NCBI GenBank assembly: GCA_024752435.1
Contig: CP103037.1
Coordinates: 2,046,001 to 2,110,000 of the forward strand
Direction of reading: 5' to 3'
Length of the DNA stretch: 64,000 nucleotides
DNA from: Allantophomopsis cytisporea
Taxonomy: Eukaryota; Ascomycota; Leotiomycetes; Phacidiales; Phacidiaceae
Shown: in pieces, positions 34,331 through 45,163 of the stretch
How positions within the stretch are numbered: the first letter of the stretch is position 1
How the letters are laid out: the number at the start of each line of letters is the position of its first letter
Translations under genes and position numbers: made by a program
Notes under the pieces: generated by a model
What the model was told of the DNA's origin: nothing
The model's input: the letters and a program-made list of their open reading frames with translations, nothing else
Databases searched by the model: none

Positions 34331-35205
34331 ATTGCTTAAAGGCAATGAATGTAATAGTAGAATCAAGACCAAGTCGCGACACAGGAAATGGAGAAGAATA
34401 TCCAAGAGAAAAACTGGGAATCCACAAGAGATAAAGACCAATTTATCAACACATATAAAAAATTGTCTCTCCGATCACGAGCATCTACGAATACAGTCCC
34501 TTCGTAATCAAGTTTCAAAATAGTAGAGTAATGACATACGTAACTCACAGAAGAGGTTAAAAGGACCAGTTGGAAGCTTCAATGTCACATGAAGAGTCCC
34601 TACATCGAGTTTCAAGGGACTGGATCGTATATCGATAAAACATACGACCAACGAGCTGAGTGTTGACATTGAATAAGGCTCACAATGAAATCCATTGAGG
34701 CAGAAGTTTGAAAAGCCTCCCATTGAGTAAACTGCGAGTCGATGACTTCACCACATTGCAACGAAGAACGTGATTTCCTGGTAGGAATATTTATCCAATT
34801 CTGTATACAATCTCTAAGGCCCCGTAGCATGTGAAATTGCGGGTTCGAAGGGTTTGGCTTACCGAACTTCGACATGGCTGTATGCACCATACTAATTGGA
34901 AGCGAAGTCTGAGCCGAGAACAAAATATGGACAGACGCCACCTGAATGTCACGGCCTTCTATTGTTTATCCATTGTAGGTGTCATAGTACCAAGAATGAA
35001 ACTGCACGCTCACATATGTGACCATCAATTGAATGAGTTTAGTGGTGGAAAGCAAAAAATGATCGATCTTATAGAACGTGCGAGAACACTTCGAAAACCG
35101 ATACCAAACACAAAGCTGGCGGAATATTTGGTTTTTGTGGGTTTGTGAATTGGTAAACGCAGAGATCTGGTTCGTGCTGCCAAAAATAGCTAAATAGCGA
35201 GGTTC
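34331..35205. other. Intergenic spacer
   Basis: Presumed promoter and leader of the LysM gene and the 3' UTR of the uridine kinase gene downstream on the same strand. ORFs here (34612-34941 minus, 34831-35148 plus) overlap each other and show no recognisable features. Confidence 0.5.
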
Positions 35206-37048
35206 TTAGCAACCAAAGTACCGTTTCTCAATCCATCTTTGTTCGTTATCAGCGACGATGCTGCATACGACGACTTTAACTTCTGGGAAAACTTTAGTGA
35301 GTCTGTTCAGACCCATCTTTCCAGCGAAGTATGTGACAAAGACAATCTTGTTTTCAGGAACTCCGTGGTCTCTCAATACTTGAACAGCCATTAAAGCTGC
35401 ACCACCACTGGACATCTGTGGATCCAGTAACAGAATGCTATCATGACTCTGAATATCTTCCGGCAATTTGAGGTAATGCAACTCAGGTTCACCCGTGCGA
35501 ATGTTAGACTGGATAAGAACTCGCCCAGTACGACAGTCTGGAATCACACGCTTCAGGCCTGTTTCAAAGGCTGAGCCAGCGCGAAGAATTATCACAGCAC
35601 TGATCTCTCCTGAGGCCTCAAGCCCATGGTATGTATTGTTCACAGGGGTTTTGATGTCCAGTTGTTTGAAGTTAGCGTTATTCATCGCGCTAGGAAAAAA
35701 GTTAGCAACTGGCAAATTCTTAGACTTGTTCATGTCAACATACTTTTCGATGAGCAAGGTAGCAAGACGATCAAAATAGAACACAAAATCTTCTCCTGAT
35801 GTATCCGTATCTTGAATTATTGTGTTCATGCCGCGAAGTTGTGGTGTCTGTTCCAGTATAGTGACGTTGTTTGAAAGGGGTTCGTCTTCAGTTCCCTTTC
35901 CCAATTTCCGGAGGGCTGCTCTGTGGTCCTTCGACTTCTCACCCAATGTACGCTCAATAAATTGAGTCATCATAGCTGTAATGCGTGTCAGAAAATACGC
36001 AGGGCGGCTATTTCTAAAAACTCACCTAGAGCAACACGATTCTCAACCCCTCGCGGGACGATAATATCTGCAACCTTACGTTGTGGCTCAACAAACTGCT
36101 CAAAGTTTGGCTTTACAAAGGAAAACCATTGCTTGACACAGCCATTGATATCTCTGCCTCTTTCTGCAACATCGCGCAAAACTTCGGTTATGTTAGCAAT
36201 ACAATCTGGCAAAATAATAGTAAAGAGTCGCTCAGGCATGAGTTTTGAAACAAGTATCGGCATAATACCCGCGACTAGGCCTTGAGTAATTGAGAGTAAA
36301 GAAAGACCTGTCAATGCTACTTACTTCTTCTCGCTAAGCAAGTGTCTGCATCCTCTTCGCAAAATATCTAGGTTGGTATTAGCATATCTGTATAGACATT
36401 ACCAGAACTGCTGTTCACCTTCATATCCAACAATTCAAGAACTCGGGTATCATACAATGCAAAAATTCCTTCCAAAATTAGTACATGGGGTGAGTAGATC
36501 GTTGTTGTCTCTTTCTCGCGTTGATGCTTTGCAAATGAATATATGGGAATCTCGGCCTTTTTACTACACCAAAAATTAGCAAGGCCTTTCGAAACTGATT
36601 TCAATCAAAATGTTTGAGCAACGATATTCATCAAGCACCAAGAGAACACTCTTTCAAAGTTGGGCTTTCTCCGTGTGACATAAAATATATTGAAATGCAT
36701 ACCCCTGCTTCAGATCTCGCAATCTTTCTACAAGTACATCAAAGTCTACCGCCTCAGGACTATCAAAGTCCCATTCGTTGTTGAAAGCTTTTCGAGAAGC
36801 CTCTGCATCAAGAGACTTATAGAAAGAGTCCTGAATTCTGTTAGGGGCAAACTCTGAAGATGCTGACAAAAGTTCAAACGTACCATGGACAAAATGACCA
36901 CCCAGGGCAGATTCAATTGTGACACGATCGCACGAGACAGAGTTGACTTGCCGGACCCAGAACTCCCAGCAATACCTATTATGCTGACGTCTGCCCATGG
37001 TGGAGAGTAACGAGCTCTCTTGGCCACTTGTTCCATGGCTGTATCCAT
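35206..37048 (-). CDS. URK1: Uridine kinase with C-terminal uracil phosphoribosyltransferase-like domain
   Basis: Pyrimidine salvage enzyme that phosphorylates uridine and cytidine to UMP and CMP. Six exons are inferred: 37048-36884, 36830-36703, 36563-36419, 36367-36325 (43 nt), 36181-36026 and 35975-35206, giving 468 residues. The P-loop GSSGSGKS is at residues 28-35, followed by LPWVVILSM^DSFYKSL and then IYSFAKHQR, SPHVLILEG and RKVADIIVPRGVENRVA. The C-terminal half is the UPRT-like module typical of UCKL/Urk1 proteins, with LLLDPQMSSGGAAL near 394 and ending WIEKRYFG. Introns of 50-53 nt alternate with longer ones of 139 and 143 nt. A further 5' non-coding or coding exon is possible, because a CTGCAG acceptor-like site lies just before the chosen ATG. 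Confidence 0.94.
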
Positions 37049-37641
37049 ATCTGCAGGATGACTGTGTAAAGTCAGGATAAGGATAAATCCTTGGAGTATG
37101 CAAACTCAACCTCTTGAACTCGCGGCTATACCAAATAATGAATAAGGTAAAAAATTAAGTAGCCATTAAGAACAACAATATATACTAATACAGACAATTG
37201 TGAGTAGCAAAAGCTCAATAGGGGATGCAAGTGGTGAACGCTGTGGTCGTTGTAGTTCTGCTCACGTGCCTTCGAATCACGATTGTGGAAGGGCGGACAA
37301 AGCGTCAAAGGTTCGCCCTACAAAGCCTGTCTAAGCGAACAAGCTCTGCAGAAAAGCTGATCAAGCCCTTGCTCCACAGCTCCACACCTCCCTCCTCCTG
37401 CTCAACATATAAAAGCAGGCTCTGTCAACTATTCTCCATCACCAAAAACCCATCTCAACAGTGCTGGACACTTGTTGGAGTCGGCTTAGGATCACTCGTG
37501 GAAGTACGCATATCCCTATTGCATATTAACGCGAGGTAATCTGCCTGACACGATGGTCGGTCATTCAATGTCCGCAACCACTTTGCTATATGGCTAACCA
37601 GAGGCCTGAAGACCTCGTCAGCAGCTTCAACAAGCGCAGCG
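37049..37641. promoter_or_regulatory. Divergent promoter region, URK1 / GID8
   Basis: This 593-bp spacer lies between two divergently oriented genes and must hold both promoters. The open frame starting MANQRPED at 37593 overlaps GID8 exon 1 in the wrong frame and is probably untranslated. Confidence 0.5.
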
Positions 37642-38765
37642 ATGCGACATGTCTTCGAGAACAGGGTCGAAGATATCAAACCTATGAAGAGGTATGTACA
37701 GCGCTTGCATCAGTCCATTCGGTTCTCCACACGGCCTCATCCTGATGACTTTCACTCAATTGGGAATCTCTCCGAGTTAATTTCATGTTGATACTATGTT
37801 AATTGTCTTTCTGAACCATCGCCGTTTTCACTTCTTTAAGATGAAGCTCTCCATGAGGGCACTTGGGAAGTTCAAATCAGCTAACATTTGTCTTGTTAGT
37901 GATATCAACGCCCTCATTCTCGACTACCTTACAACTGAAGGATATCCATCAGCCGCCGAGAAGTTTTCTTCTGAGGCAAAGATAGGAACCCACTCAGAAG
38001 ATATCCATTCAATTGGAGCGCGTCGGGAGATCCAACAAGCAATACACTCCGGCAGAATACAGCAAGCCATCGAGGCTCTTAATGAGCTCAACCCTCAGGT
38101 CAGTTTACAAGACTTTCTTCCTGTTTCCCCATATTTGCTATGATGATCTGTTTCATGCACCACTCATATAGCCTCCGGGTCGTTGATGAGATCCATAACC
38201 ATTACTTCAGTCCTCAGTCTGAGCAAAATCCAACATATACACTTTTTAATATATTTGTTGGCGGACCAAGACTGACTGTCTCAAACAGATTCTCGATAGT
38301 GACTCCACATTACATTTCTCGCTGTTGCGACTGCAACTTGTAGAACTTATTCGCACTTACAATGCTGCTCCGGGTAACGACATTACACCAGCGCTAGACT
38401 TTGCAACTAACCATCTTGCCCCTCGAGCGCCTACCAATCCCCAATTCCTGGAGGATCTCGAATGCACCATGTCTTTACTGTTTTTTCCGCCTGACAATCT
38501 TGAGCCTCACTTGGCTGCTCTCCTGCATCCTGATCTTCGAAGGACCGTAGCGGACAACGTGAACAAAGCCATTCTCACTAGTCAGCACCAGAGGCGTGAT
38601 GCCACCATTCGAAATCTGGTTCGCTTGCGGGCTTGGGCTGAGAACACTGCAAGAGAAAATAAGATGTCTCTTCCTGCTCATATGGACCTTGGGCTGGATT
38701 CCAATGATTCAAATTCTTCCAATCCCATAGATAATAATGGAGGCGATGCTATGATCACCTCGTGA
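37642..38765 (+). CDS. GID8: GID8-like subunit of the CTLH/GID ubiquitin ligase
   Basis: Scaffold subunit of the GID/CTLH E3 ligase, which degrades gluconeogenic enzymes on glucose recovery in yeast. Three exons are inferred: 37642-37691, 37900-38098 and 38289-38765, giving 241 residues. Exon 1 encodes MRHVFENRVEDIKPMK, and exon 2 continues with the LisH segment (SDINALILDYLTTEGYP, then AAEKF). A CTLH segment follows (GARREIQQAIHSGRIQQAIE). The last exon holds the rest of the CTLH and CRA region (LLRLQLVELIR…), ending with an Asn/Ser/Asp tail. Introns are 208 and 190 nt, longer than elsewhere in the window; the first has a CTAAC branch site near its end. The start Met is the first in frame after a stop, but a further upstream exon is possible. 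Confidence 0.92.
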
Positions 38766-38800
38766 GCAACAATAATCCGCGCTGAATGTTTGAAGCGTCA

Positions 38801-39199
38801 TCAGGTGTTAATGTCTAGCCACGAAGGCAAGTTGATTGCATTGGTACTGGCGTTCAGAGAAATTTGTGGTCGTTTCTTGGCAGAAGAAGTTGCTAGTGCG
38901 TAGATGCAGATCATGACAATAAAAAATATATCAAGACAAACAAAGAGACCAAATGAGCCACACACTTGGGACATTTCTGTTACATGACCTTGCAAGTTTG
39001 TTATCAGATGAGACAATATATGGGGATTTGAATAAAGTAGACACTTCAACCACTCCTCCTTCTCCGTAGTCGCTGCTTCACCATCTGATAATAGCGACGT
39101 GGAAGGCGAAGTGGATGAAGTGCGATTACGGAAGCCGGAGTCGGAAATTCCGAAGACCGACTTTCGGACGGACACACTCTCTGAGTCCAAGCTCTCCAT
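38801..39199 (-). CDS. Hypothetical small protein with one predicted membrane segment
   Basis: Single-exon ORF of 132 residues, convergent with GID8 and ending only 36 bp from its stop. The N-terminal half is Ser/Thr-rich and polar (SVRKSVFGISDSGFRNRT, then SSTSPSTS). One hydrophobic stretch (LFVCLDIFFIVMICIYALA) lies near residues 85-105, before a short basic tail. It could be a tail-anchored protein or be spliced differently; a GTGTCT donor inside the ORF cannot be ruled out. No family recognised. Confidence 0.45.
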   Translation of the reverse strand: MESLDSESVSVRKSVFGISDSGFRNRTSSTSPSTSLLSDGEAATTEKEEWLKCLLYSNPHILSHLITNLQGHVTEMSQVCGSFGLFVCLDIFFIVMICIYALATSSAKKRPQISLNASTNAINLPSWLDINT

Positions 39200-39441
39200 G
39201 TCAAGCTTTCAGGTACGGTGGACAGCTACGTAATTGAACGATCTTTTGCTGCCGCGTTAACCATATACATCTGGTGTACTTGCTCACCGACACCGAGCTC
39301 GCCGGCCTCCTGCTGCAACTCGCCGAGAATTCTCTCTCGTATTGCTTGTTTTGAAGAATTCGCACACGAGTTATGTTTTGATTCTTACGATTCTTACTTT
39401 CAATTTCACGATCTACAACTTTACCGTTCAATCAGGGAATC

Positions 39442-41586
39442 ATGCTTAGGCAGCGCCCCGTCGCGCGCCTTCCACAGCTCAACAGTACTGCTCGTATATA
39501 TTCTCGAACATGTCCTCGAATCCTACAAAACCCTGCACGACCAACTCTCTCTAATTCCCAATCACCCTCTCTCGGTCAATCATATGTCTCGAACTCACGA
39601 CGCTCCCAACTTCCTACAAAGTTCTTCGCCTCAACGTGGACCAAAGCTTCAACATCCCGTCAACTCCGCCATTTTGTATCTGGGAAGCCATTGCCACAAC
39701 AGCGTTCATGGCTCGTGAATTTCCTCTATCGTACTTCAGCATGGTTTGGAGCTTCCATTGTGGTGATTACTGCCGGCGTTGTAGTTTTCTTCATCTATGA
39801 CGCATCGACTTATCGCGAAGACCTTACCTATAAAGATATCAGTGTATCAGATTTGGCATTGAGTCCTAGGAAGGGAGGACCGAAGAACTTGCCAATTGCT
39901 GAGGTACAAATCGACGACGATGACTCTGAGGAAATGCAAAATCAAAAGGATAAACCAAAATTAGTTGTTCTCGGCGGGGGCTGGGGAAGCGTGGCGTTGC
40001 TCAAGACATTGGATCCAGATGAATATCATGTCACCCTCATCTCACCCACCAATTACTTCCTGTTCACACCTATGCTTCCTTCTGCCACAGTGGGTACTTT
40101 GGAGCTTCGGTCTTTGGTAGAACCAATCCGCAAAATTGTCTCTTCGGTTAAGGGGCATTTCATTAAGGCAAGAGCTGAGAATATTGAGTACTCTGAAAAA
40201 TTATTGGAGTGTTCCCAGGTTGATGCTCAAGGGAAGGAAGTCAGATTCTACGTTCCGTACGATAAGCTTGTCATCGGTGTTGGCTCTACAACCAACCCTC
40301 ACGGAGTGAAAGGTCTTGAGAATTGCAATTTCCTTAAGGATATCGATGACGCCAGAAAGATCAAGAACAAAATCATGCACAACTTGGAATATTCCTGCCT
40401 TCCAACTACCTCGGATGAAGAGCGAAGGCGATTGTTATCCTTCGTGGTTAGTGGTGGTGGACCAACCGGTGTCGAATTCGCTGCTGAACTATTCGATCTC
40501 TTGAACGAGGACTTAAACCTACAGTTCCCAAAGCTTCTACGAAACGAAATCTCGGTCCACCTTATTCAAAGCCGAAGCCACATTTTGAACACATACGATG
40601 AGGCGGTATCTAAATATGCCGAGGCACGTTTCGGACGCGATCAGGTAGAGGTCCTTACAAATTCCCGAGTGAAGGAAGTTCGACCAGATAAGATTTTGTT
40701 CACACAGAAGGGCGAGAATGGCGAGACTGTCACCAAAGAACTTCCCATGGGCTTCTGTCTCTGGTCCACTGGTGTTTCTCAAACAGAATTTTCTCAGCGA
40801 GTAGCTGCTAACCTTGGTGATGCTCAAACCAACAAGCACGCTTTGGAGACTGATACCCACCTACGGCTCAATGGTACTCCACTTGGCGACGTCTACGCCA
40901 TTGGTGACTGTGCTACAGTCCAGAACAACGTTGCTGACAACCTTGTAACCTTCCTTCGCACATTAGCTTGGGAGAAGGGCAAGGACCCAGCAAACGTCCA
41001 ACTCACATTCCCGGAGTGGCGCGAGGTTGCTCAGAGAGTCCGCAGGCGCTTCCCACAAGCAGCAGATCATCTCAAGCGCCTTGACAGACTCTTCCAAGCT
41101 TATGATAAGGATCAATCCGGTACTCTTGACTTCGGAGAGTTAAGAGAGTTGCTTATGCAAATCGACAACAAGCTCACTTCTTTACCTGCCACAGCTCAGC
41201 GCGCACATCAGCAAGGTCAATATCTCGGGCATAAGTTCAACAAAATGGCTCGTGCTGCCCCTGGTCTGAAGGCAAATGAAATCCGCGACGGAGATCTCGA
41301 TGAGGCTGTCTACAAGGCCTTCCAGTACCGTCACTTGGGCTCATTGGCTTACATTGGTAACAGTGCTGTGTTTGATCTAGGTGGTGGGTGGAGCGTGACT
41401 GGTGGCTTGTGGGCTGTCTATGCTTGGAGAAGTGTGTACTTTGCGCAGAGTGTCAGTTTTAGAACTAGAGCTCTTTTAGCAATGGACTGGGCGAAGAGAA
41501 CTTTGTTTGGAAGAGGTAAGCTACCCGCACACCCGTCCTTTCACATGGTAGATACTGATATTCTTATAGATATGACCGACTTCTAA
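39442..41586 (+). CDS. nde1: External calcium-binding NAD(P)H:ubiquinone oxidoreductase (type II, EF-hand)
   Basis: Rotenone-insensitive type II dehydrogenase of the mitochondrial inner membrane, oxidising cytosolic NAD(P)H and reducing ubiquinone without pumping protons. Two exons are inferred: 39442-41515 and 41570-41586, giving 696 residues. An Arg/Ser-rich presequence is followed by a membrane segment near residues 102-120. The FAD site is VVLGGGWGS near 174-182 and the NAD(P)H site VVSGGGPTGVEFAAEL near 335-350; YAIGDCATV closes the core fold. A canonical EF-hand loop DKDQSGTLDFGE lies near residue 556, as in the calcium-responsive external enzymes of Neurospora type. The 54-nt intron near the stop is in frame and stop-free; splicing gives the usual GRDMTDF-like end. 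The symbol follows the closest family type I recognise. Confidence 0.95.
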   Translation: MLRQRPVARLPQLNSTARIYSRTCPRILQNPARPTLSNSQSPSLGQSYVSNSRRSQLPTKFFASTWTKASTSRQLRHFVSGKPLPQQRSWLVNFLYRTSAWFGASIVVITAGVVVFFIYDASTYREDLTYKDISVSDLALSPRKGGPKNLPIAEVQIDDDDSEEMQNQKDKPKLVVLGGGWGSVALLKTLDPDEYHVTLISPTNYFLFTPMLPSATVGTLELRSLVEPIRKIVSSVKGHFIKARAENIEYSEKLLECSQVDAQGKEVRFYVPYDKLVIGVGSTTNPHGVKGLENCNFLKDIDDARKIKNKIMHNLEYSCLPTTSDEERRRLLSFVVSGGGPTGVEFAAELFDLLNEDLNLQFPKLLRNEISVHLIQSRSHILNTYDEAVSKYAEARFGRDQVEVLTNSRVKEVRPDKILFTQKGENGETVTKELPMGFCLWSTGVSQTEFSQRVAANLGDAQTNKHALETDTHLRLNGTPLGDVYAIGDCATVQNNVADNLVTFLRTLAWEKGKDPANVQLTFPEWREVAQRVRRRFPQAADHLKRLDRLFQAYDKDQSGTLDFGELRELLMQIDNKLTSLPATAQRAHQQGQYLGHKFNKMARAAPGLKANEIRDGDLDEAVYKAFQYRHLGSLAYIGNSAVFDLGGGWSVTGGLWAVYAWRSVYFAQSVSFRTRALLAMDWAKRTLFGRGKLPAHPSFHMVDTDILIDMTDF

Positions 41587-41833
41587 GGCAGGTAATGTAT
41601 AAATTTGGAGTGGGGTGTTTGGGGTATCAAAAAATGGTCTTGATATCACATTGCATGGGGCGGAGTATATAGACCACACAATGCAAAACTGGTCCGGTAT
41701 TTAGGACCCCACTCCGTGACGGACGTATACATTGATCGGACACGTTTTGTAAATCAAATAGAATGAATTTTATTATCCTTTTAACTCCTTTTTGGTACCT
41801 TCTGCAAAAAAATAACTCCTGTAAAGTGCATGC

Positions 41834-43221
41834 TCAGTGCAACATGAAATCCTTATGAGTCCACTTCTCAGTGGCCTTCCTCTTTGCCTTCTTAGCAAAG
41901 CTGATGGGGCGTCGGTTCTCCACCATTCCTCTAAGCAGCACACTTCTATATCTCTCCTTCAGAGCATTGCCTTCTGGCTTCAGTAGTCTCAGAGAATCCG
42001 CCAACTCATCTGGCAGGACCAACTCCAACTCTTTCTCAGGTAATGGAATCTTGCCTAGTTTCCTGCGTCTAAGCTCAAGCTCGTCACCGGAACTCTCCTC
42101 CTCATCCAGAGCCTTTTGAAGAGCCTGAGCCTTGGCAGCGTTCTTTTCCTCGAGAGCCTGAGCAATCTCCTTGACACGGAGGGCCTGCTCATTCTTCTTC
42201 TTGATCTCCGCCGCCATCTTGGCCTTTCTCTCCTCCTCCTTTCTGCGCTTTATCTTGTTACGCTGCACCTGCGTCTTTCGCTCAGGACGCTTGGCATTGA
42301 GCTTTGCATCCTCTGCGCCACTCTCGAAACCCTCCCATGCGCTGTCTTCCTCCCATTCAGACATCTCTGCCTTCCTCTCAGCCTCCTCGGCTTCCTTAGC
42401 GGATCTGGCCGCTGCCTCCTGCTTGAGTCGTTCGTTCTCGGCAGCTTGTAATCGCTTTTGCTCAGCTGCCACTTCTTTCTGCCCCTCGGTCATGAGTCGT
42501 TGCTCATAGTCGGTGAATACAGGATTGTAACTGTATCCGCCCTCTGGTCGCTTGACTGCTGCGATAGGCTTGCCACTGGCGGCAAGCGAAATCGGTGCTT
42601 GCTTCAAGGACTTTGGTGCAACCTTCTTCTTTGGCTTTTCCAAGAACGAGAACTTTGGGTCAATGACCTTTGCCTGCTCGTCTGCTGCAACATCCCATGG
42701 ATCATAAGTTGCCTCGGTAACTTCGACAAGAGACTGACCAGCATCATGTTGGCCATTCGCAAGCTTGCGTAGACGAGTGAGTTCCTTGTGCGAGACGTAA
42801 CTGATTCTCTGTCGCTTGGCGAGTTCGATTCCATCGGTTGTCTTGTCCTCTCCTGGGCGCTTCTTCATAGATACTGCTGGAATAACGGAGCGTTGGGCGA
42901 TGATTTCGTCGGCCTTCAAAGGCTTTTTGCCTTTGAGGACTTTTCTCTGAATGCCGATGTCTCCGGAAGTGTCGACTTGGAAAAGATCGGAAGAGTCTTT
43001 CTCAGCGATTACACCGCTATGGAGAAATTGTCAGCAGATATAATAGGTTTCACTTTGTGGCCTTCGTACCCTTTGAGTATTTCATCCTGCAAGTCCACGA
43101 GACCTTGCTGAACCTCTGTAACGTCGACATTTTTGCGCCACGCCTTCTTTCCTTTCCTCGAAGGTTGTTTGTGCTGGGCAGGGGCGGCAGGGGCTGCCGT
43201 TGCGGGTTTAATAATCGGCAT
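41834..43221 (-). CDS. NOP53: Ribosome biogenesis protein NOP53
   Basis: Nucleolar protein of the NOP53/GLTSCR2 family, needed for 60S subunit maturation and for docking the exosome on pre-60S particles. Two exons are inferred: 43221-43070 and 43016-41834, giving 444 residues, with a 53-nt intron. The diagnostic N-terminal motif SRKGKKAWRKN lies near residues 21-31, followed by VTEVQQGLVDLQDE. The middle contains FSFLEKPKKK. A long Lys/Glu/Ala-rich coiled region (EEERKAKMAAEIKKKNEQAL) precedes the C-terminal ERYRSVLLRGMVENRRPI block, as expected for the family. Length is similar to yeast and human proteins. It shares a short divergent promoter with the Rab gene. Confidence 0.93.
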
Positions 43222-43610
43222 CTTTGTTGTGGTTGTGATTGAAGAAGAGAGAAATTAATTCCTTCTTCTACAATTATCGCAGGGACTTTCGTGGGGGAAT
43301 ATCCAGATAAATCGCACCGCAAAAAGTTCCTCCATTATCTCGGTGAATATACGGGCCGACGCGCTAAGCACTGATAGGTGACAATCGTTGGTGGTGTCTC
43401 TCTCCGTACCGAAGCGGTCTTGATGCAGTGCACAGCTCCTGACCGCGCTTTTGTCTTTAGAATTTACGACGGAAACGGCCATAGAGTATTACAACATCTT
43501 ACGAACGACCGTGATACCATCTTCTGTGTACATATTCCCTTTAAGCCTTATTCCTAGCAACGAGTCGTGAAAAAGTACAATTCATCAGCCTTTCCAAAGA
43601 GATATTCAAT
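43222..43610. promoter_or_regulatory. Divergent promoter region, NOP53 / YPT6
   Basis: This 389-bp spacer separates two divergent start codons and must hold both promoters. No specific sites were identified. Confidence 0.55.
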
Positions 43611-44498
43611 ATGGCGCAGGCTACGGGGTCATACAATAACCCACTGAAGAAGTTCAAGTATGTACAAATATCGATTGATTACAGACCATTTCACTGATTC
43701 ACTATGCAGGTTGGTCTTTCTTGGTGAACAAAGTGGTATGTTTTATTGTGCATTGGCGCATAGGACAGATATACTGATGTATGATACCAATAGTGGGAAA
43801 GACATCACTCATCACTCGATTCATGTACGATTCCTTCGATAACATGTACCAAGCAACTATCGGCATCGACTTCCTTTCCAAAGTACGTACGAGTCGAGAT
43901 ATGTTGGGAATGATCAACTAATCAGCTACTCAGACAATGTACTTAGAGGACAGAACCGTACGATTACAACTATGGGACACTGCCGGACAAGAACGTTTCC
44001 GAAGTTTGATTCCATCATACATTCGTGATTCTAGTGTAGCCGTGGTGGTTTATGATATCTCAAGTAAGTTATGGATACTCGCTGCTGAATAAGCCCCTGA
44101 CAGTTGCATAGATGCCAAATCCTTCCAAAACACACGGAAATGGGTCGATGATGTACGCGGTGAGAGAGGAAACGATGTAATCATTGTGTTGGTTGGTAAT
44201 AAGACCGACTTAAACGATAAACGCGAGGTTACGACCCAGCAGGGCGAAGAGGAAGCTAAGAAGAATAACCTCATGTTCATTGAGACGAGTGCAAAGGTCG
44301 GGCATAATGTGAAGAACCTCTTCAGACGGATCGCGCAAGCACTGCCAGGAATGGAGGGAGCCGAGAACGCTGCAGCAGCTGGAAACCAGAGTGAGTGGTG
44401 GCATGATTGTTACTTTGAGGATCTCCGTGCTGACGTTCTTAGTGATCGATGTGAACATCAGCAACACACCGGCAAGTCAAGAAGGGTGCGCATGTTAG
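43611..44498 (+). CDS. YPT6: Rab6/Ypt6-family small GTPase
   Basis: GTPase for retrograde endosome-to-Golgi and intra-Golgi traffic. Six exons are inferred: 43611-43657, 43710-43735 (only 26 nt), 43794-43882, 43934-44063, 44112-44390 and 44443-44498, giving 208 residues. The P-loop GEQSVGKTS is assembled across the microexon and the next exon. Switch and base-binding motifs follow: ATIGIDFLSKTM, WDTAGQERFRSLIPSYIR, VGNKTDLNDKREV and ETSAK. The product ends EGCAC, a double-cysteine C-x-C type geranylgeranylation signal. The IDFLSKTM effector region and LIPSYIRDS segment are Rab6-specific. Confidence 0.96.
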
Positions 44499-45163
44499 AT
44501 GACGTTTATGAGATGGTGTTTCTGGATTTCATTGCCTTTGGGAATCATGCATTAAATGTTGGACTTGCAGGATATGAGCATAGCGTGTAAATTGTATGAT
44601 ACCGAAACTGTCTTTGGCTGGCAGGATGTAATTATATGGCAGTCTGTACTCTGTACAGTGAATATTCGCAAGCAAAAATACACCCTGCACCAGCTGTTCA
44701 CAACTCTAAATCCCCCTCTTACATAACGCAGGCAGTAGTAAACACGTATCGATAAGTACGATGGCTCAAGTGTATTCCACAAGTTAACACAACTCAACCC
44801 CACATTGTGTGCAAGGGGTATAGTGACAGAATATGAACACCTTTAAGAACACTTTTAAGACAAAGATTGTCTCAGATCTACGCAGTAGAGTATGGATTGT
44901 GAATAGCTGGCTTTCATGTATTCTAGAAGCCGTTGAAGTAGGCTTGGGCGGCTGGATTAGACATTTGCATTTCTCTGCAAATTCCAGGGATCGCTACTCT
45001 GAAATTAACCTTACCAGTGACGATGGCGGCCTCCTCGGATAACTCAGTAGCCCGACCTCACGGATTTCATTTCAACCAACATTTCTCGCGCGTGAGCAAC
45101 ACAACGAATTAACAACTCACGACGCATCTCGAGCCAGAATTCTTCTCACGACAGACAGTCACC
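44499..45163. other. Intergenic spacer
   Basis: The 3' region of YPT6 followed by the promoter/leader of KEI1. A 69-codon ORF at 44833-45042 is unremarkable. Confidence 0.5.

Noticed and set aside
34331..34441. N-terminal extension of the LysM protein frame by 37 residues
   Set aside because: The extension hides the clear signal peptide starting at 34330 and is hydrophobic without a normal leader pattern.
37593..37700. Frame starting MANQRPED as GID8 exon 1
   Set aside because: It does not join in phase to the LisH exon; the frame with MRHVFENRVEDIKP does and matches the family.
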